NCBI GenBank assembly: GCA_941918925.1
Contig: OW799233.1
Location: forward strand, 126,566,833 to 126,630,832
Source of the DNA: Phyto melanocephala
Lineage: Eukaryota; Arthropoda; Insecta; Diptera; Rhinophoridae
DNA: 64,000 nucleotides
Reading direction: 5' to 3'
Both the position numbers and the translations under genes were made by a program. Below are positions 46,431 through 58,079 of the stretch, piece after piece; the first letter of the stretch is position 1, and each line of letters opens with the position of its first letter. The notes beneath the pieces were generated by a model that saw nothing but the letters and a program-made list of their open reading frames with translations, did no database searches and had not been told where the DNA came from.

Positions 46431-47571
46431 TTTCTTATCAAATGATATTTGTATTCATGTTCATATTTTCTTATATTCTTAATACACTTTTGCTTTACCT
46501 TCTATATCTATCCTTCGGCTGGCAGTATGGAAAGCCACATTGTATATTTATTTTTCATTTATGAACATTTTAAGGATATATTGAGAATATGAGCATGAAA
46601 CAAAATGTCATTTGATAAGAGAGAAAAAGACAAATTTAAAAATGAATGCTATGCATCCCTAATTCTAATTTCATTAAGTTGTTACATAAATAGTGCTGAT
46701 GATGAAATCGTAGCTGGTTTTTTCCATATTTTAAAAAAGTCATTAATTAAATAAATCATAAGTTTAAGAGAGTCTTTTGAACTAAATGTTACTTTCGGCA
46801 TGTTTTGTTTTTAAAATTGCGTCCTAGTTTTACCCTGCTTAGTTTCAAACACATACAAAACTCCTATCGATTATCGTTCTCTTCATTAACTTAATGGGTT
46901 AAATCTTCGCAGTAACGTTGAAAGAAACATTAGCTTAATTCCATCCATCAGTAACTTCTTGTTTCGTGTTGGAAAATTAAGATTATTAGAAGAAAAAGAA
47001 AAAGAAAAGAAAAATTGCCTTTAAATATGCAATTGTGTTTTTAATGTGCCTCTTAATTATACCGACTATTTCAGTTGAAGTTAAAGTTACTTGTAAAATT
47101 TACTATTTATGTGTACACAACATTAGTACTTACAGCACTTGCGATGAATGCATTTTATATGTTGCAATAATTTAGTGGCAAAATTTTACCATTTATGTTT
47201 GGACCTAAATAAATCTTTTACAAATGGTATTGTATGAAAATTTATATATGTGCATTGTGAAAAGCAAATAATAATTTAAACCTTTATTTATAAAAAAAAA
47301 ATTATTTTTGTTGTTGTTACAATAACAAATTACACGCAAAACGTGCACTCAAAGTAATCGTTCGCATTCTAAAAACAGCACATTATAGAATTTATTAAGA
47401 TACTATGATTTGATTTGTTCGTCGGTGTCTATGTATCATGATGACTCCTAAAGTACAAATTTTTCGAAGAACTTATCTTCTCTCTTGTTTTTTGTTATGG
47501 TTAAAAAATATTTTTGTTTCAATCATTTACTATTTATACTAATTGAAATAAGTATTGCTTTATAATATAAA
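46431..47571. other. No gene identified
   Basis: AT-rich; AAGAAAAAGAAAAAG tract at about 46988-47010. A CTGATGATG...GCTGG motif at about 46697 is listed under findings. Confidence 0.4.
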
Positions 47572-47790
47572 AATTAACTTAAATTATTTCAACTTAAGGT
47601 CTTTTAATAATTAAAAAAATGTCTTTAATTTTTATTAATTCTTTCAATATATCATTTCTTCGTCAGGAAATTTATATTTGTTTCGATTTTTTGTAACATT
47701 TTGTGTAAAAAAAAATAATTAATTTGATATAATATTTTATTATTTTAATTATTAAAAGACCTGAAGCTGAAATAATTTCAGTTAATATTT
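47572..47790. mobile_element. Inverted-repeat MITE of about 220 bp
   Basis: TTAAATTATTTCAACTTAAG and GGTCTTTTAATAATTA at the left face inverted TAATTATTAAAAGACCTGAAG and CTGAAATAATTTCAG at the right, about 45 bp of arm. The centre contains TTCTTCGTCAGGAAAT, the reverse of a CCTGACGAAG motif. No other copy in the window. Confidence 0.6.
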
Positions 47791-47879
47791 AAATTAAGAA
47801 AGTTAAAAAATTAATAACTATTATGATTTATAAAATATTTACCAAGTATGAATGCTAGTTCCAGTATTGCAAATCTGAA

Positions 47880-49560
47880 ATACCCTTCACCATTATGTGC
47901 ACAGGTATAGTGACCATATCTTAGTTAAGCTTAGATTTCAAATTTAATAATATTGCCATTTTGCTTCATTATTTTTGATGCAATATTTTGTATTGAATTT
48001 TTACACATTTTTTATCTGTGTTCTTCATTTCAACCCTTTCATTTAATACCCATATTGATGGCGTTGAATATTAAATTATCCCCCACTTTGATTAGGACTG
48101 CATTTTAGATTTTAACCTTTTAATAGTTTTCTGTATTTTACTGATAAGGCCCTTCCATTTGATATCCACATATTGCAGGTTAAGGGGAACAAAGCTGTTA
48201 TTTCTATATATGATCGATTTTATTTTAGACGCCATTTTGAATTTTTTTTATTGTTTACTGTAACATAAATTAATTTTTAATTAAATGTTAAGGGCCGATG
48301 TTGAATGTGAACCATACCTTATCGTCACGTTTTTTTCTGCATTTCATTTGACATTTCTCAATTTCAAACTAACCCAATTTGAACCATAAAAATACACAAT
48401 CGAGCAGCGCGTTAAAGTTATTCAGGCTTATTATGGAATTATGTGTTCAAATCAAAATGCATTTCGTGCCTTTCGTGATTCTTCTAGTCAACATAATCGT
48501 TCAAGTTCGTCCACAATCAGAAGAATTGCGAAAAATATTTAAATTTCAGCAAAACAGGTCTGTATGAAATGTGAAAACACCTGTGAATGCCTTCTTAGTT
48601 CGTTGAACGGAAAACAGTGGTGTGGCAAAAAAGCAGTCAACCTCGACTCATCATCGTGCCCAACAATTGAACATCAAAGGTAGCGGCGGCCACCACTAAA
48701 CCATACAGATATTATCATAATAAAAAGAAACAACAATAATTTTCTAAATAACTTGTGTTTTATTCAAGGTCAACATCGGCCCTTAAAATTTATCCACCCT
48801 GTACTAGCCTTTTCCTTAAATTCCCATGTTGAACCTAACAATTGTTTAAAGCAAAAATAAAATAATTTTCATTTGTAAATTAAAAAAAAAAAAATACAGA
48901 AGCAGTTGCGGCTTAGTGCACATACACATTACAGTTAGTTTCTCTATAAATAATTTTCAAGGCCACGGCTTGTAATGTGGGGCCTCCAAAGTGTCCAAAA
49001 AATAATCAAGAAACTTGACAAATACATATCGTCATTGCTCTAACAAATGCAGTTATGTTTTTTTACTGAGTTTTCAAGAAAGCATTATATTTTACATTAT
49101 TTTCTTACTTTACAGTATAAAACTTACGCATACTGATTATTATTTTTATTTGAACCAATCAAGATATCATTAAATGGTTTGGTGGATAGATGTACGACTA
49201 ATAATGGTTCAAAATAGAGCAATAAATTTTTTTTTAATTGTCACATAACCGATTTTGTCAGAGCAGCGACGGTATTATGTATTTATTTGGTGACCAATTT
49301 ATTCAAAATCTGTTGCACTTGGGGAATGTCACATATATAACTAGTAACAAACGTGTCTAAAAATTATTCTAGGGTGAAACAATTTTCATTTTCCTGAGCA
49401 AAATATGAAAAATTAATGTTAGTCATGTTTATATATGCTTATATCTCAGAAAGTTATAAGTCGATTTATTTCCTAATATTTTCAAAAGCTAAATACCACA
49501 TGTGCAACATGTGGAACTTTTGGGGATAACGACTAACCTACTGATTTCACAACGGGGTAA
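47880..49560 (+). repeat. mini-me-type element B3, split by a mariner MITE
   Basis: It starts AATACCCTTCACCATTATG, continues CTTCATTATTTTTGATGC, CCCTTTCATTTAATACCC and GACGCCATTTTGAATTTT, resumes after 48801, shows GCAGTTGCGGCTTAGTGCAC and, near 49440, CTTATATCTCAGAAAGTTATA, and fades near 49560. The order is that of a forward copy. Confidence 0.6.
48278..48801 (+). mobile_element. Mariner-derived MITE, family M1, copy 3
   Basis: TTAAGGGCCGATGTTGAATG at the left and GGCCCTTAAAATTTATCCAC at the right are its degraded ends, with TA following. It aligns with copies 1 and 2 (NQNAFRAFRDSS-type reading near 48450) but has lost more of the C-terminal piece, keeping only GTAGCGGCGGCC. It sits inside element B3. 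Confidence 0.82.
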
Positions 49561-50834
49561 TTAGAATAGAAATCGTTTAATATTTTAAAGGACTTAACAA
49601 AAAAAAATACATCTAACTTAGGTATTTACACAAATTTTTACAATATTAATACTAATTTTGTAGCCAGATTACATTAACAACCTTTAACAGCTCTTTAAGC
49701 ACATGCATAGAAATTCTACAAAAAGAAAAAAAAATATTAAATTACATTTAAATTACTTTAAACTGGAATAATTTTTATGTTTATTCATGTTTTCAATTCA
49801 GTGGTTTTAAACAAATATAAATATGTATTTAAAAATATTTAATAGAATGTAATTATGCCACAGCTTAACTGTTAATTTAATTAACATGTGTACGGTTGCA
49901 CGGAGAGAAAATATAAGCGAGACATGTGTAATTTGAACTGACGAAAAAACTATGACACATACACTTGGGTTAGTTTCCAACTCGTTACTTTAGTTCAACA
50001 ACCTAGTTCATTCAATAGTCAAATCCCATTAAGGTTACCAAGTACAAGTAAGCAATTGGTCCAAATCTAGATACACTAATCAACAGTATTGTGTATCTGT
50101 CTCATTCGATTTTTTTTTTAATTTTGTAAAATAATACCATTAAATTTTTCTTTGTTATTTACACAAAAATATTTATATAAAATTTTTCTCAGTGTACGTT
50201 TTTAATTATTTTTATCAAATAGTTTTTTTTCTCCTAAAATCATTTGTGGTTACTTTGTTTAAAAAAATTTGTGTAAAAGGTTTATTATCATAGAATCATG
50301 CTAAGCACTACAAAGTGCCATGCATTTAATTAATTTCATTCAATAACCACTAAAGGTTTATGTTCTTTGAGTAGTAATAAACCGGGCTATTTTAATGCAT
50401 TAAATATGGGAAGATTAAAAAAAATTCATAATTTTTTTCACGACTATAGTAGAATTTGCTTTAAACATTTTTAGATGTCTCTTTTAAAGTTCCTTTTAAA
50501 AATTTACTTAAATGAATTAATTTTAAGAAAACTATTCGGAGCCTTAAAAAACACTCAAATTACCAGAGAAAGAAGCGGTGTGAAATGTTGATTCTTTAAT
50601 TTCATAAGCAATAAAGCCAGAGGTAAAGACTTAAGGGAGAGATGTAAGTTAATAACGTTCTTATATTTAGACCAAATTGAAAATTTTTAAAAAATAGTGA
50701 TCTGGGAGCCAATAGCAAACGACAATGGGTTCGTATTAGGAACACAAACTTTTAAAATTGTTATTGGACTCTATTTATTTCTGTACTCGATTTAAATTAA
50801 GTAAAGGAAAAACTAATAAAAGATTTCAACATAT
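49561..50834. other. No gene identified
   Basis: AT-rich, no repeat match. At 50835 a single mariner-type terminus, ACAGGGTGTGGCAGAAGTCA, occurs without a partner end in view. Confidence 0.4.
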
Positions 50835-50856
50835 ACAGGGTGTGGCAGAAGTCACC
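50835..50856 (+). other. Isolated mariner/Tc1-type terminal sequence
   Basis: ACAGGGTGTGGCAGAAGTCA after TAT resembles the left ends of many mariner elements (TACAGGGTGTxxCAxAAGTC). No inverted partner or transposase follows; the mini-me-type element begins about 80 bp later. Confidence 0.4.
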
Positions 50857-50934
50857 ATGTGTTTTAAAAACTTAATTACTTTTTAACTTAAAGTTTTCAT
50901 TTTTATATTTTGCTGCATATTGTAAAATTTCTTA

Positions 50935-51898
50935 ATTAAATTTATCTCGCCTACTTTAACGCCTAGTTCTCAAGAGATTTTAATATAGAGTTCTTCATTC
51001 GTCCAAAATCTTCGTCCAAAAAGAAATTATATGAATTTGAGATAAAATGTTAAATGGGAGGTGAGTGTTAATGTCGGCGTCTCATTTTAATTTTTCGTGA
51101 TTACACGTTTTTTAGTAAAAAAAAACAATGTTTACAAGATTTCAGAATCGAAAACTAATTTTGTTCAAAATAATAATACTAAAAAGACCCTGTGCGGTAA
51201 AGATTTTTTTTCATTTTGATCTAAACCTCCTTTTGTAATGTATTGATTTCAGCAATTTTCAGGAGGAGATAGTTTTCTTGCGCATGAAATATTCATCTGA
51301 AATTTCATGGTTCTACGTTAATGCGTTTGGACACAATTGCATGTTATTCGATGTTGGAAGGAAATGGTTTTTTTACCTACTCTTGTATTACGAGCTATAA
51401 CTCTCTTCCTAATATTCCGATATAGCCCATTTTCAATACCAAACAGGTCGCCTTGTGAATCAGAAATATTCTGGCAAAATTTAACTTTTTCGGTTCGAGC
51501 TCTATCGTGCTTTCAACAGAAGGGAAGACGGACAGACATAGACAGATCGCCCCAAATTAATCCTTCAATCTGGTTCTATAACTCGATAAAGCTAAATCTC
51601 TATCGCTACAACTCAATATACAATACAATATATTCAGAGAATATGTATTAGCCAAAAAAATATATATATTTTTAACCTATAATGAACAAATATATCTTTA
51701 GCGGGTTGCAGAGTTAGGCTACAGGGCTCTTTACATTGATATTCAGGCTACAATAATTTTTAAATATATTTTTTGGAGTTTTAGCGATAGAGATTTAGCT
51801 TAAGCGAATAACAAAATATGGTGCCAGGACTCAGAATATATAACTTTATGGGGTCTTAAATGGATATTTCGAATATTTTTATGGTGGTGGGTATAAAA
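50935..51898 (+). repeat. mini-me / Helentron-type element A4, carrying a MITE
   Basis: It matches A1 and A2 from about 50935: GGGAGGTGAGTGTTAATG, ACGTTAATGCGTTTGGACAC, CTATAACTCTCTTCCTAATA, GACGGACAGACATAGAC near 51529, then after the insertion ACTCAGAATATATAACTTTA and TGGGGTC, ending GGTGGTGGGTATAAAA. Only one tandem unit remains. Confidence 0.75.
51570..51827. mobile_element. 258-bp TIR MITE inside element A4
   Basis: CTGGTTCTATAACTCG and then AAAGCTAAATCTCTATCGCT at the left pair with inverted AGCGATAGAGATTTAGCTT and TATGGTGCCAG at the right. Comparison with A1/A2 confirms that 258 bp are extra between the microsatellite and the TA-rich box. No clean duplication remains and there is no ORF. 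Confidence 0.75.
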
Positions 51899-52124
51899 AA
51901 CAGGCATAAATTGCCAAGTTGAGATTTGGGATCAAGAATTATTTCTGAAACTATTCCATCCGGCAAAATAACTTCTTTAGATTATTTTTTTAATAACCAC
52001 AATTAAATATTTTTATAAGATAATTAAAAAAAAATATGAAGTCAATCCTTTTTCTTATTGTAAATTCATTATTATGTATTTAACTCCATTTTACAAATTT
52101 TTACACTTTCTCCAATATCTTATA
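51899..52124. other. No feature identified
   Basis: Short AT-rich spacer. Confidence 0.4.
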
Positions 52125-52590
52125 AAGGGTCCGCCAAATAACTTTTTTTTTTTAATGCTATAAAAAAGTGTAGCTTCGGCTGTGTGGCACGTAGCGCCGT
52201 CCTGTTGAAACCAAGTGTTGCTAATATCCTCCTCTTTAATTTTTGTGAACAAAAATTCGTTCAACATGACTACATTGACTATGGCCCAGTTATGTCTCTG
52301 GACCAAAATCCGCACCAAACAGTGACTCGTTTTGGGCGTATCGGCTTTTTAATGTACGCGTGCGGGTTTTTTGTGCCCCAAATGCGACAATTTTGCCTGT
52401 TTACATACCCGGCAAGATCAAAATGAGCTTCATCTGAAAAGATGATTTTCTTGGCAAAATCGGCCAAAGTAATGTCGCAATATTTCCCAGCGTTGTTCAA
52501 GCGTATACACAACCATATTCGTTCAGCGGAAGGATAAAACTAATTATCTGTCAAATCAGACATGATCTACATAAGTGTTACCAGTTACAA
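52125..52590 (-). mobile_element. Mariner deletion derivative, family M2, copy 2
   Basis: On the minus strand it reads GKYCDITLADFAKKIIFSDE, then AHFDLAGYVNRQNCRIWG (first catalytic Asp), and later DISNTWFQQDGATCHTAEAT (second Asp) before jumping to the end. The junction from the LEQRWEILRHYF region to ADFAKK is the same as in the copy at 26117-26661. The end at 52125 (AAGGGTCCGCCAAATAAC) follows TA; the other end, near 52590, has lost its terminal repeat. Confidence 0.87.
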
Positions 52591-52671
52591 AATAAGCAAT
52601 ATTTTATATTTTATATTAACAAGCAAGTTTAAATTTAATTGCAATCACTTAAGAATACTAGACATCAAATA

Positions 52672-53340
52672 AAAAGTTTTCCAATAAGAGTGATATGATT
52701 TATTTAAAAAAAACTCTTATTGTTAAGAAAATTCAAAAGTTTTTTGTTTAATGTGAAGTACAATCAATATATGATCCATGACTTCTTCTGCTGGAACGAA
52801 TTTTATGAACTCAATTTTCAAGCACTTTCTCTACTAAATCAAGTCGTATGTCATTAGTGGCATGTGCAATATTGACTTGTTAAGCTTGAGGAGAGTCTGG
52901 TATTTTTCGAAAGACCAATGACTTCAACTTACCCCACAAGAAAAAGTCTAATGGGGTTAAATCACAACTTCTTGGAGGACATTCAATATTAAAATTTCTT
53001 GAAATAAGCGAATCTTCAAACTTTTATCGCAATAATTCAATTGTTGCATTTGCTGTGTGGCACGTATCCCCGTCGTATTGAAACCAAATGCTGTCAAGAT
53101 CAACTTCTTCCAATTTCGGCCATAAAAAATTGGTTATCGTCAATTTATACCGCTCTCCATTGACAGTAACGGTATTATAAGCTTAATTTTGAAAGAAGTA
53201 CAGACAATAAACCACACCAAACTGACAATTTTGGTGAATGTAATGGTTTTTAATGAATAATGTGTGGATTTTCTTCGCACCAGAATTGGAGTATGTGTGT
53301 TTTTTTAATTAAACCATATCACTCTTATTGGAAAACTTTT
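52672..53340 (-). mobile_element. Mariner family M3 element with matching ends and a transposase pseudogene
   Basis: AAAAGTTTTCCAATAAGAGT and GATATG at the left are exactly inverted at the right, and TA borders both ends (52670-52671, 53341-53342). The minus strand encodes NTVTVNGERYKLTITNFLWP, DLDSIWFQYDGDTCHTANAT (second catalytic Asp), NFNIECPPRSCDLTPLDFF (third Asp) and LVEKVLEN then RSSRRSHGSYIDC. The N-terminal third with the HTH and first Asp is deleted, and at least three stops interrupt the rest. Identical ends with a decayed gene fit a non-autonomous copy moved in trans. Confidence 0.9.
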
Positions 53341-53904
53341 TATTATATAAGTGGAGAGTATTTTCAAAACCAGCTATAATTTCATCTTCAGCACTTTTAA
53401 TCGGTAGTCTAATAATTGATTTTAATATGCTATTTATATTAAAATTGACTTAATAGATTATAAATAAAACCTAAAAAGCAAAAATTCAAAACAAATTATA
53501 TTTTTAATTATATTCTTGTATTTAAAAAATAAATATTTTCCTGCTCACATATAAGGGAATATATCAATTACTTAGATGATTATCAATGAAAATTATAAGT
53601 TATATTGATGAATTTTCCAGTTTACATGAAACTAAATAATGTTGTTAAGAATATTTTAAAATTCTACTCCCTGATTAAAATTTTTAAAAACTATTCTTAG
53701 AAAAAAAATAAAATAAATTTTAGATTCAATAACAAAATTGATTGAATTTATAAATGCATATGCGCCATTTTTTTTTAAATGCAATTTTGAAATTTAACTT
53801 CATTATAATAAACGAAGTTCTACTGATAGTCATACTAATGAAACTTACAGAAAAATTATCGGTCATTTTACTAAAACCAGCTGCGCTCTAACAGTTTGCA
53901 GGTA
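53341..53904. other. No gene identified
   Basis: AT-rich. At about 53369-53397 the minus strand has GTGCTGAAGATGAAAT, similar to the + strand near 46697. Confidence 0.4.
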
Positions 53905-54065
53905 ACTGTATAAAGATTTAAAATTAAATATGGCGTCGAAAATAATAAATCAAAATATCATTTTAGATTAAATTGCAAGTCTGGGCTAAGTGACGCTTGG
54001 TCACTACACCTATGTACATGGTGAAGGGTATTGTCAGATTCATTCGGAACGGCCGAATATTTTTT
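53905..54065 (-). repeat. mini-me-type repeat end
   Basis: GGCGTCGAAAATAATAAATC, GTACATGGTGAAGGGTATTG and the palindrome ATTCGGAACGGCCGAAT match the right end of the reversed copies. Confidence 0.7.
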
Positions 54066-54959
54066 CTTCTTTATTTTTATTTTTTTTATGTATTATCCGC
54101 TGCTTCCAAAAAATAAAGTACATTTAAAAAGTTCCAAAGATTTTAATTCTAAAAAAATTTATAATAAGCTTAAAAATAAACGAAAAAAGTTTTTTTTTAA
54201 CCCTAGCATGATCATTCATTATAATACATGATTTTAAATAGTTTTTACCTCAGAATTCATATTTGGTCGTCGTAAACAGTAGAATTGCCCTAACGACGTT
54301 GATAACATGAGTTGCTAAAAAAAACCAATGATAACACACATATATTTTCAAAATAGGCATTAAATCACCCCCATATTTACAATACTTTTTTAACTTCAAA
54401 ATAGGGTTACAAGATGAATTTTGTATAAAAATTTCATTTTTTAGTCTACTTTAAGTATTAAAATATATTACCGTTTGAAGAGCTCTTTCATTTAAGTTCT
54501 TATTTTTCGTTTTCCAAAAACCTAAAAAAAATATTTTTTTTATGGTTTTTCTTTTGTTTTTTTGTTGGCAATATTTTTATTAAATCATCTGGCACATTTA
54601 ACATGTCACACATTTAGTGTCGGTTCTACTTAAAGTTGACTTTATTTTTGTCTATAATAGCGTGATTGATAATAATAAGTTTTCATTCGTAAGTATGAAA
54701 ATATAATACTGTACTGTACTGCTTTGGTTTCAACAATTGTAGACTTAGAAATAGAGCCTTAATATCTATATTGTGTTTCTGGACTTTTTTTTATACATTT
54801 TGTTAAAATTTATAAAAATTTCTGAGTTCCCAAGAAAACATAACTGCAATATAATTTATTTATTCAGTCCAAAAAAATTATGAAGACCGCAATTTTATCC
54901 AATGGTTGTATCACCTATTAAATAATAATGGGAGATATTTTTTTTTCGGGAAGGGGGAA
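54066..54959. other. No gene identified
   Basis: AT-rich; nothing recognised. Confidence 0.4.
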
Positions 54960-55868
54960 AATGCCAGACGCATCTCAGATACTGTCGTCACAGTTCTGGT
55001 ATGTGGAGCTTGCATTCACTAAAAACCCTCTTATTCGAGCCTTTTTCCACCCTGCAACCACTTTTCCATTGCTTTAGGGCGGGGCTCTTCCTCTGTTCCT
55101 ATCGATTAGCCGTCATTATGCCTACGTCTAAGTCCCGCTTTTTCGAACGTAATATTCTCTTAATATATGTTGCCACGTGTTGCTAAATAATCCCAGTTTC
55201 TATCATGAGATCCGCTATGTTATCTGGGCATATTTTTCCTACGGTTTCCTCTACATTGTGACGTTAAATACTCCATCTCTCACACTTAAAAAAGGTGTGC
55301 TCTGCATCGTTTATGTATACAGGTTTCCATATATACAGGTTGCTGTGTTTAACTTTCCCATTCTGTGTAGGTAATATAGGAAGTAACCATGTCCAGAGAG
55401 CATCTGTGTTACGAAATAGTTTATTTCGCCATGCTTTCTGTTTATCCATTCATCGAGGTCTTTTATTGATCTCGCTGTTCATCTGGCTCGTGATTTGCTG
55501 TCCCATCTGTCTTTACACCTTTGCATGGTATGCGTTCGTTTTGTCGTTTCCTATTCCCTGTTTGTTCCTTCAATCAGCCTTTGATCTTTCGAAAGGGCTC
55601 TCATTTCCTCGGCTAGTAGGTCAATAGGGATAGAACCGCTTATAATTAGTACTGCGGGTTCCGAGACTGTACGATATGCTGAGGATATTCTCAGAGCAGA
55701 GGTGCTTTGTACATCTGCCAGCATCTTTCTGCTATACTTCGCCCTTGCATCAGCCCAGATTTTGCATCCATATAATAGGATTTACTTTTGCACTTCCATT
55801 AACAAAGTGCGTAAATATTCAGCAGATGACAGTAGTGACTACTAGTCAGTCGTGGAATTGTTAACAGC
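54960..55868 (-). pseudogene. R1-type LINE ORF2 C-terminal relic
   Basis: This block is clearly less AT-rich than its neighbours. Read on the minus strand from about 55790 it gives YGCKIWADARAKYSRKMLAD, VQSTSALRISSAYRTVSEPA, SGSIPIDLLAEEMRALSKD, RWDSKSRAR, TARSIKDLDEWINRKHGEIN and YFVTQMLSGHGYFLYYLHRM, then a degraded zinc-binding segment matching xDAEHTFFxCERW. The series YGAExWA, RIxSAYRTVSxxA, DLLAxE, RxHGxxxYxxTQxLxGHGxFxxYL is typical of R1-clade proteins of arthropods. RT and endonuclease are absent and several stops occur. It is unrelated to the LOA-type copy at 9160. R1 elements usually target 28S rDNA, but no rDNA lies here. Confidence 0.8.
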
Positions 55869-55998
55869 TTTCCGTTAAAATTGGTGTTTTTGACATGAAA
55901 AATTAAATTTCGCATTTTCGCAAAATTTAAATTGGTGACTTGAATACTCTTAATATATTATTATTTCTGATGTTCAATTTAAATGTTTCCCTATACGT

Positions 55999-56018
55999 CA
56001 CACACACACACACACACA
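55999..56018. repeat. (CA)n microsatellite
   Basis: About ten CA units are visible. Confidence 0.9.
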
Positions 56019-56477
56019 AACTAATTATGTTGAATTTAACCAAAATTCCCAGAAGATTTGTGCGTAATGTGCCATGTCATTTTTGTTTAAATTACCAACA
56101 TTTTTTACCGTTCACAACTATAAATACAAACTTAACAAATGTTATGTCGTATTTAAATTGAACATATCAATTCTTTTTTTATATAACCAGCTGCATTGTT
56201 GTTGTGTTGAGGTATTGCGATTTTTTAATTATTTTTTTTTTATTTTTATTGCAATGAGCAGACATTTGTTTAAATTGTTTGTAGTTAAAATGCTGTTAAA
56301 TATTCATGGAACAGAGGAATTTAATAAGCAATTAATTTATAGCTGTTGATTCTTCATAATTATTTTGTAACGTTTTTTATGATGTGTTGTTCTTCCTGAT
56401 TACATCTGTTTAATTAGTGAGTGTATGTCAAAGATAATTAAGTTAATTTTTTCGCTGCATACGAATGTAAAAAAAAA

Positions 56478-56493
56478 ATAATAATAATAATAA
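56478..56493. repeat. (ATA)n microsatellite
   Basis: Five ATA units following an A run. Confidence 0.85.
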
Positions 56494-56865
56494 TTTTAGG
56501 ATTTGCTAAAAAAATTGCACTTAAACATAAAATACCAAAGTCGATGAGAAAACTCATAATTTTTCCATTGACTACATGAAAGAATAGTTACAAGATGACG
56601 CAAAAGTCATCTCCCTATCGAAAAATAAACAAATTATATTTCTACACTGCATCTCTGAAGTAAACCGATACAAAATACACGTCCAAAAACATAAAATAAA
56701 ACAAATTATTTAATTATAAAAATATTTAAAAGAACATCGCGTGACGACTTTTAAACTTCTTATAATATTGACCGACTTTCAATCACTGGATCAATAATTG
56801 ATTTTGCGAGCAAAATATAGTTGAAAATATTTAAGATTTTGTTTATTGGTTGTTAAGTTTAAGCT

Positions 56866-57000
56866 CGGGCCAAATAACGGCATTCGACCACGATCGCAAT
56901 TTTACTCGAGCCATCGAGTAAGCTGTGCTTTAGGTATAGAGATCCTTATAAGAATTTTCAAATTTCGATCACGTTCAAAAACCGTAATTTGCCTCCTGGT
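56866..57000. mobile_element. Tiny TIR element inside the foldback copy
   Basis: GGCCAAATAACGG ... CGACCACGATCG at the left pairs with inverted CGATCACGTTC ... CCGTAATTTGCC at the right. It interrupts sequence that is continuous in the foldback at 14.4 kb (AAGCTGGTTTATATGC). About 135 bp long, non-coding. Confidence 0.6.
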
Positions 57001-57180
57001 CTATATGCATTTCACTGGTGCTTATGTCAGTAGATCTTTAAACCACAAAATTTATGAAAAAGTTTAAATATGTTACAAGCTTTATTTAAAATTTTCATAA
57101 ACAATATGAGAATTTTAAATAAAACAAGAAACAAAAATTAAAAAGTCTTCATAATCCCAACCAACATTTTCTTTTCTTTT

Positions 57181-57206
57181 TATTTATTTATTTATTTATT
57201 TATTTT
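57181..57206. repeat. (TTTA)n microsatellite
   Basis: About six TTTA units. Confidence 0.9.
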
Positions 57207-57232
57207 TTCTAATGTTTGAAGTTTTAGCACAA

Positions 57233-57737
57233 AACGTCTCATTTTAAGTGCAAACTATGGCCAATAGTGCCTGTCACCGATGTTCGATATATTGACAGAA
57301 TACCAGAGTTTAAATTCTTTATTTTTCTTAACTTAATTAATGTGGAACGCCAAATGCCTCACAGTCTGTGAAACTACTCAATTGCTGTATAAGACATTTC
57401 CTTGTCTCATACTCTCTCGTTTGAGTGATTACAATTTATCCCTAAAATTTAAGTCATGAAAGCCATAATTTTAATATCTGCACTTTTTGCTTGACTCAAA
57501 AATAACATTCTAGAAAATTATGCTCTATCCTATTTAAGTTTTTCACTCATCAAAGGACTCCCTTATGAGGCATAAATTTCATTTAGCGAATTACTAATTT
57601 CAAAAAGATAGATTAGATTATTTTATAAGTATATATATTCTATAAATTAAGATGAAAGTATTGTGTATTGGCTACCCACATATATTCTTTAAGTTGCTTT
57701 GAAATTTATTTTAAAAAATCTAATTTTTCATAATCAA
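57233..57737. other. No gene identified
   Basis: AT-rich spacer without recognised features. Confidence 0.4.
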
Positions 57738-58005
57738 ATGGCGGGAAAGCAATGAAACCTATTAAATCCCAAATGACGTTCTACACAAAATGGCAGATAA
57801 TTTTTTTTCTTAACCCCATCAATATCGTTATCAAATGAAAGGGATTTACTAATAAATACAGTTGACTATGTAGAAATTTAAAATCAAAGAAGGCGTCGGA
57901 AATAATGCAAAATTTCGACAATAATTTGTTTGAGAACTAGACTACGCTTTATACTAATGTGAGAGCGGTAAAGGGTTTTATCAAATTTGATACGGCCGAA
58001 TGTTG
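57738..58005 (-). repeat. mini-me-type repeat end
   Basis: CGTTATCAAATGAAAGGGAT, GGCGTCGGAAATAATGC, GGTAAAGGGTTTTATC and the half-palindrome ATACGGCCGAATG match the right part of the reversed copies. Confidence 0.68.
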
Positions 58006-58079
58006 CAATATTAGTTGTTTAGTTTAATGTAGATTTTGAAGCTGATTGTGCCAGTACTATTTCATTTGCTTAGAAATTT

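Larger units (their letters stand above)
55869..56840. other. No gene identified
   Basis: AT-rich with a (CA)n tract at 55999-56018 and an (ATA)n tract at 56478-56493. Confidence 0.4.
56841..57232. mobile_element. Foldback MITE, copy 2 (degraded, with a smaller insertion)
   Basis: GTTTATTGGTTGTTAAGTTT and, after an interruption, TATATGCATTTCACTGGTGC and TTTATGAAAAAGTTTAAA align with the left arm and centre of the foldback at 14376-14754. The right arm is truncated near 57232 after a TTTA microsatellite (57181-57206). Between 56866 and 57000 lies inserted DNA with its own inverted ends. Confidence 0.7.
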
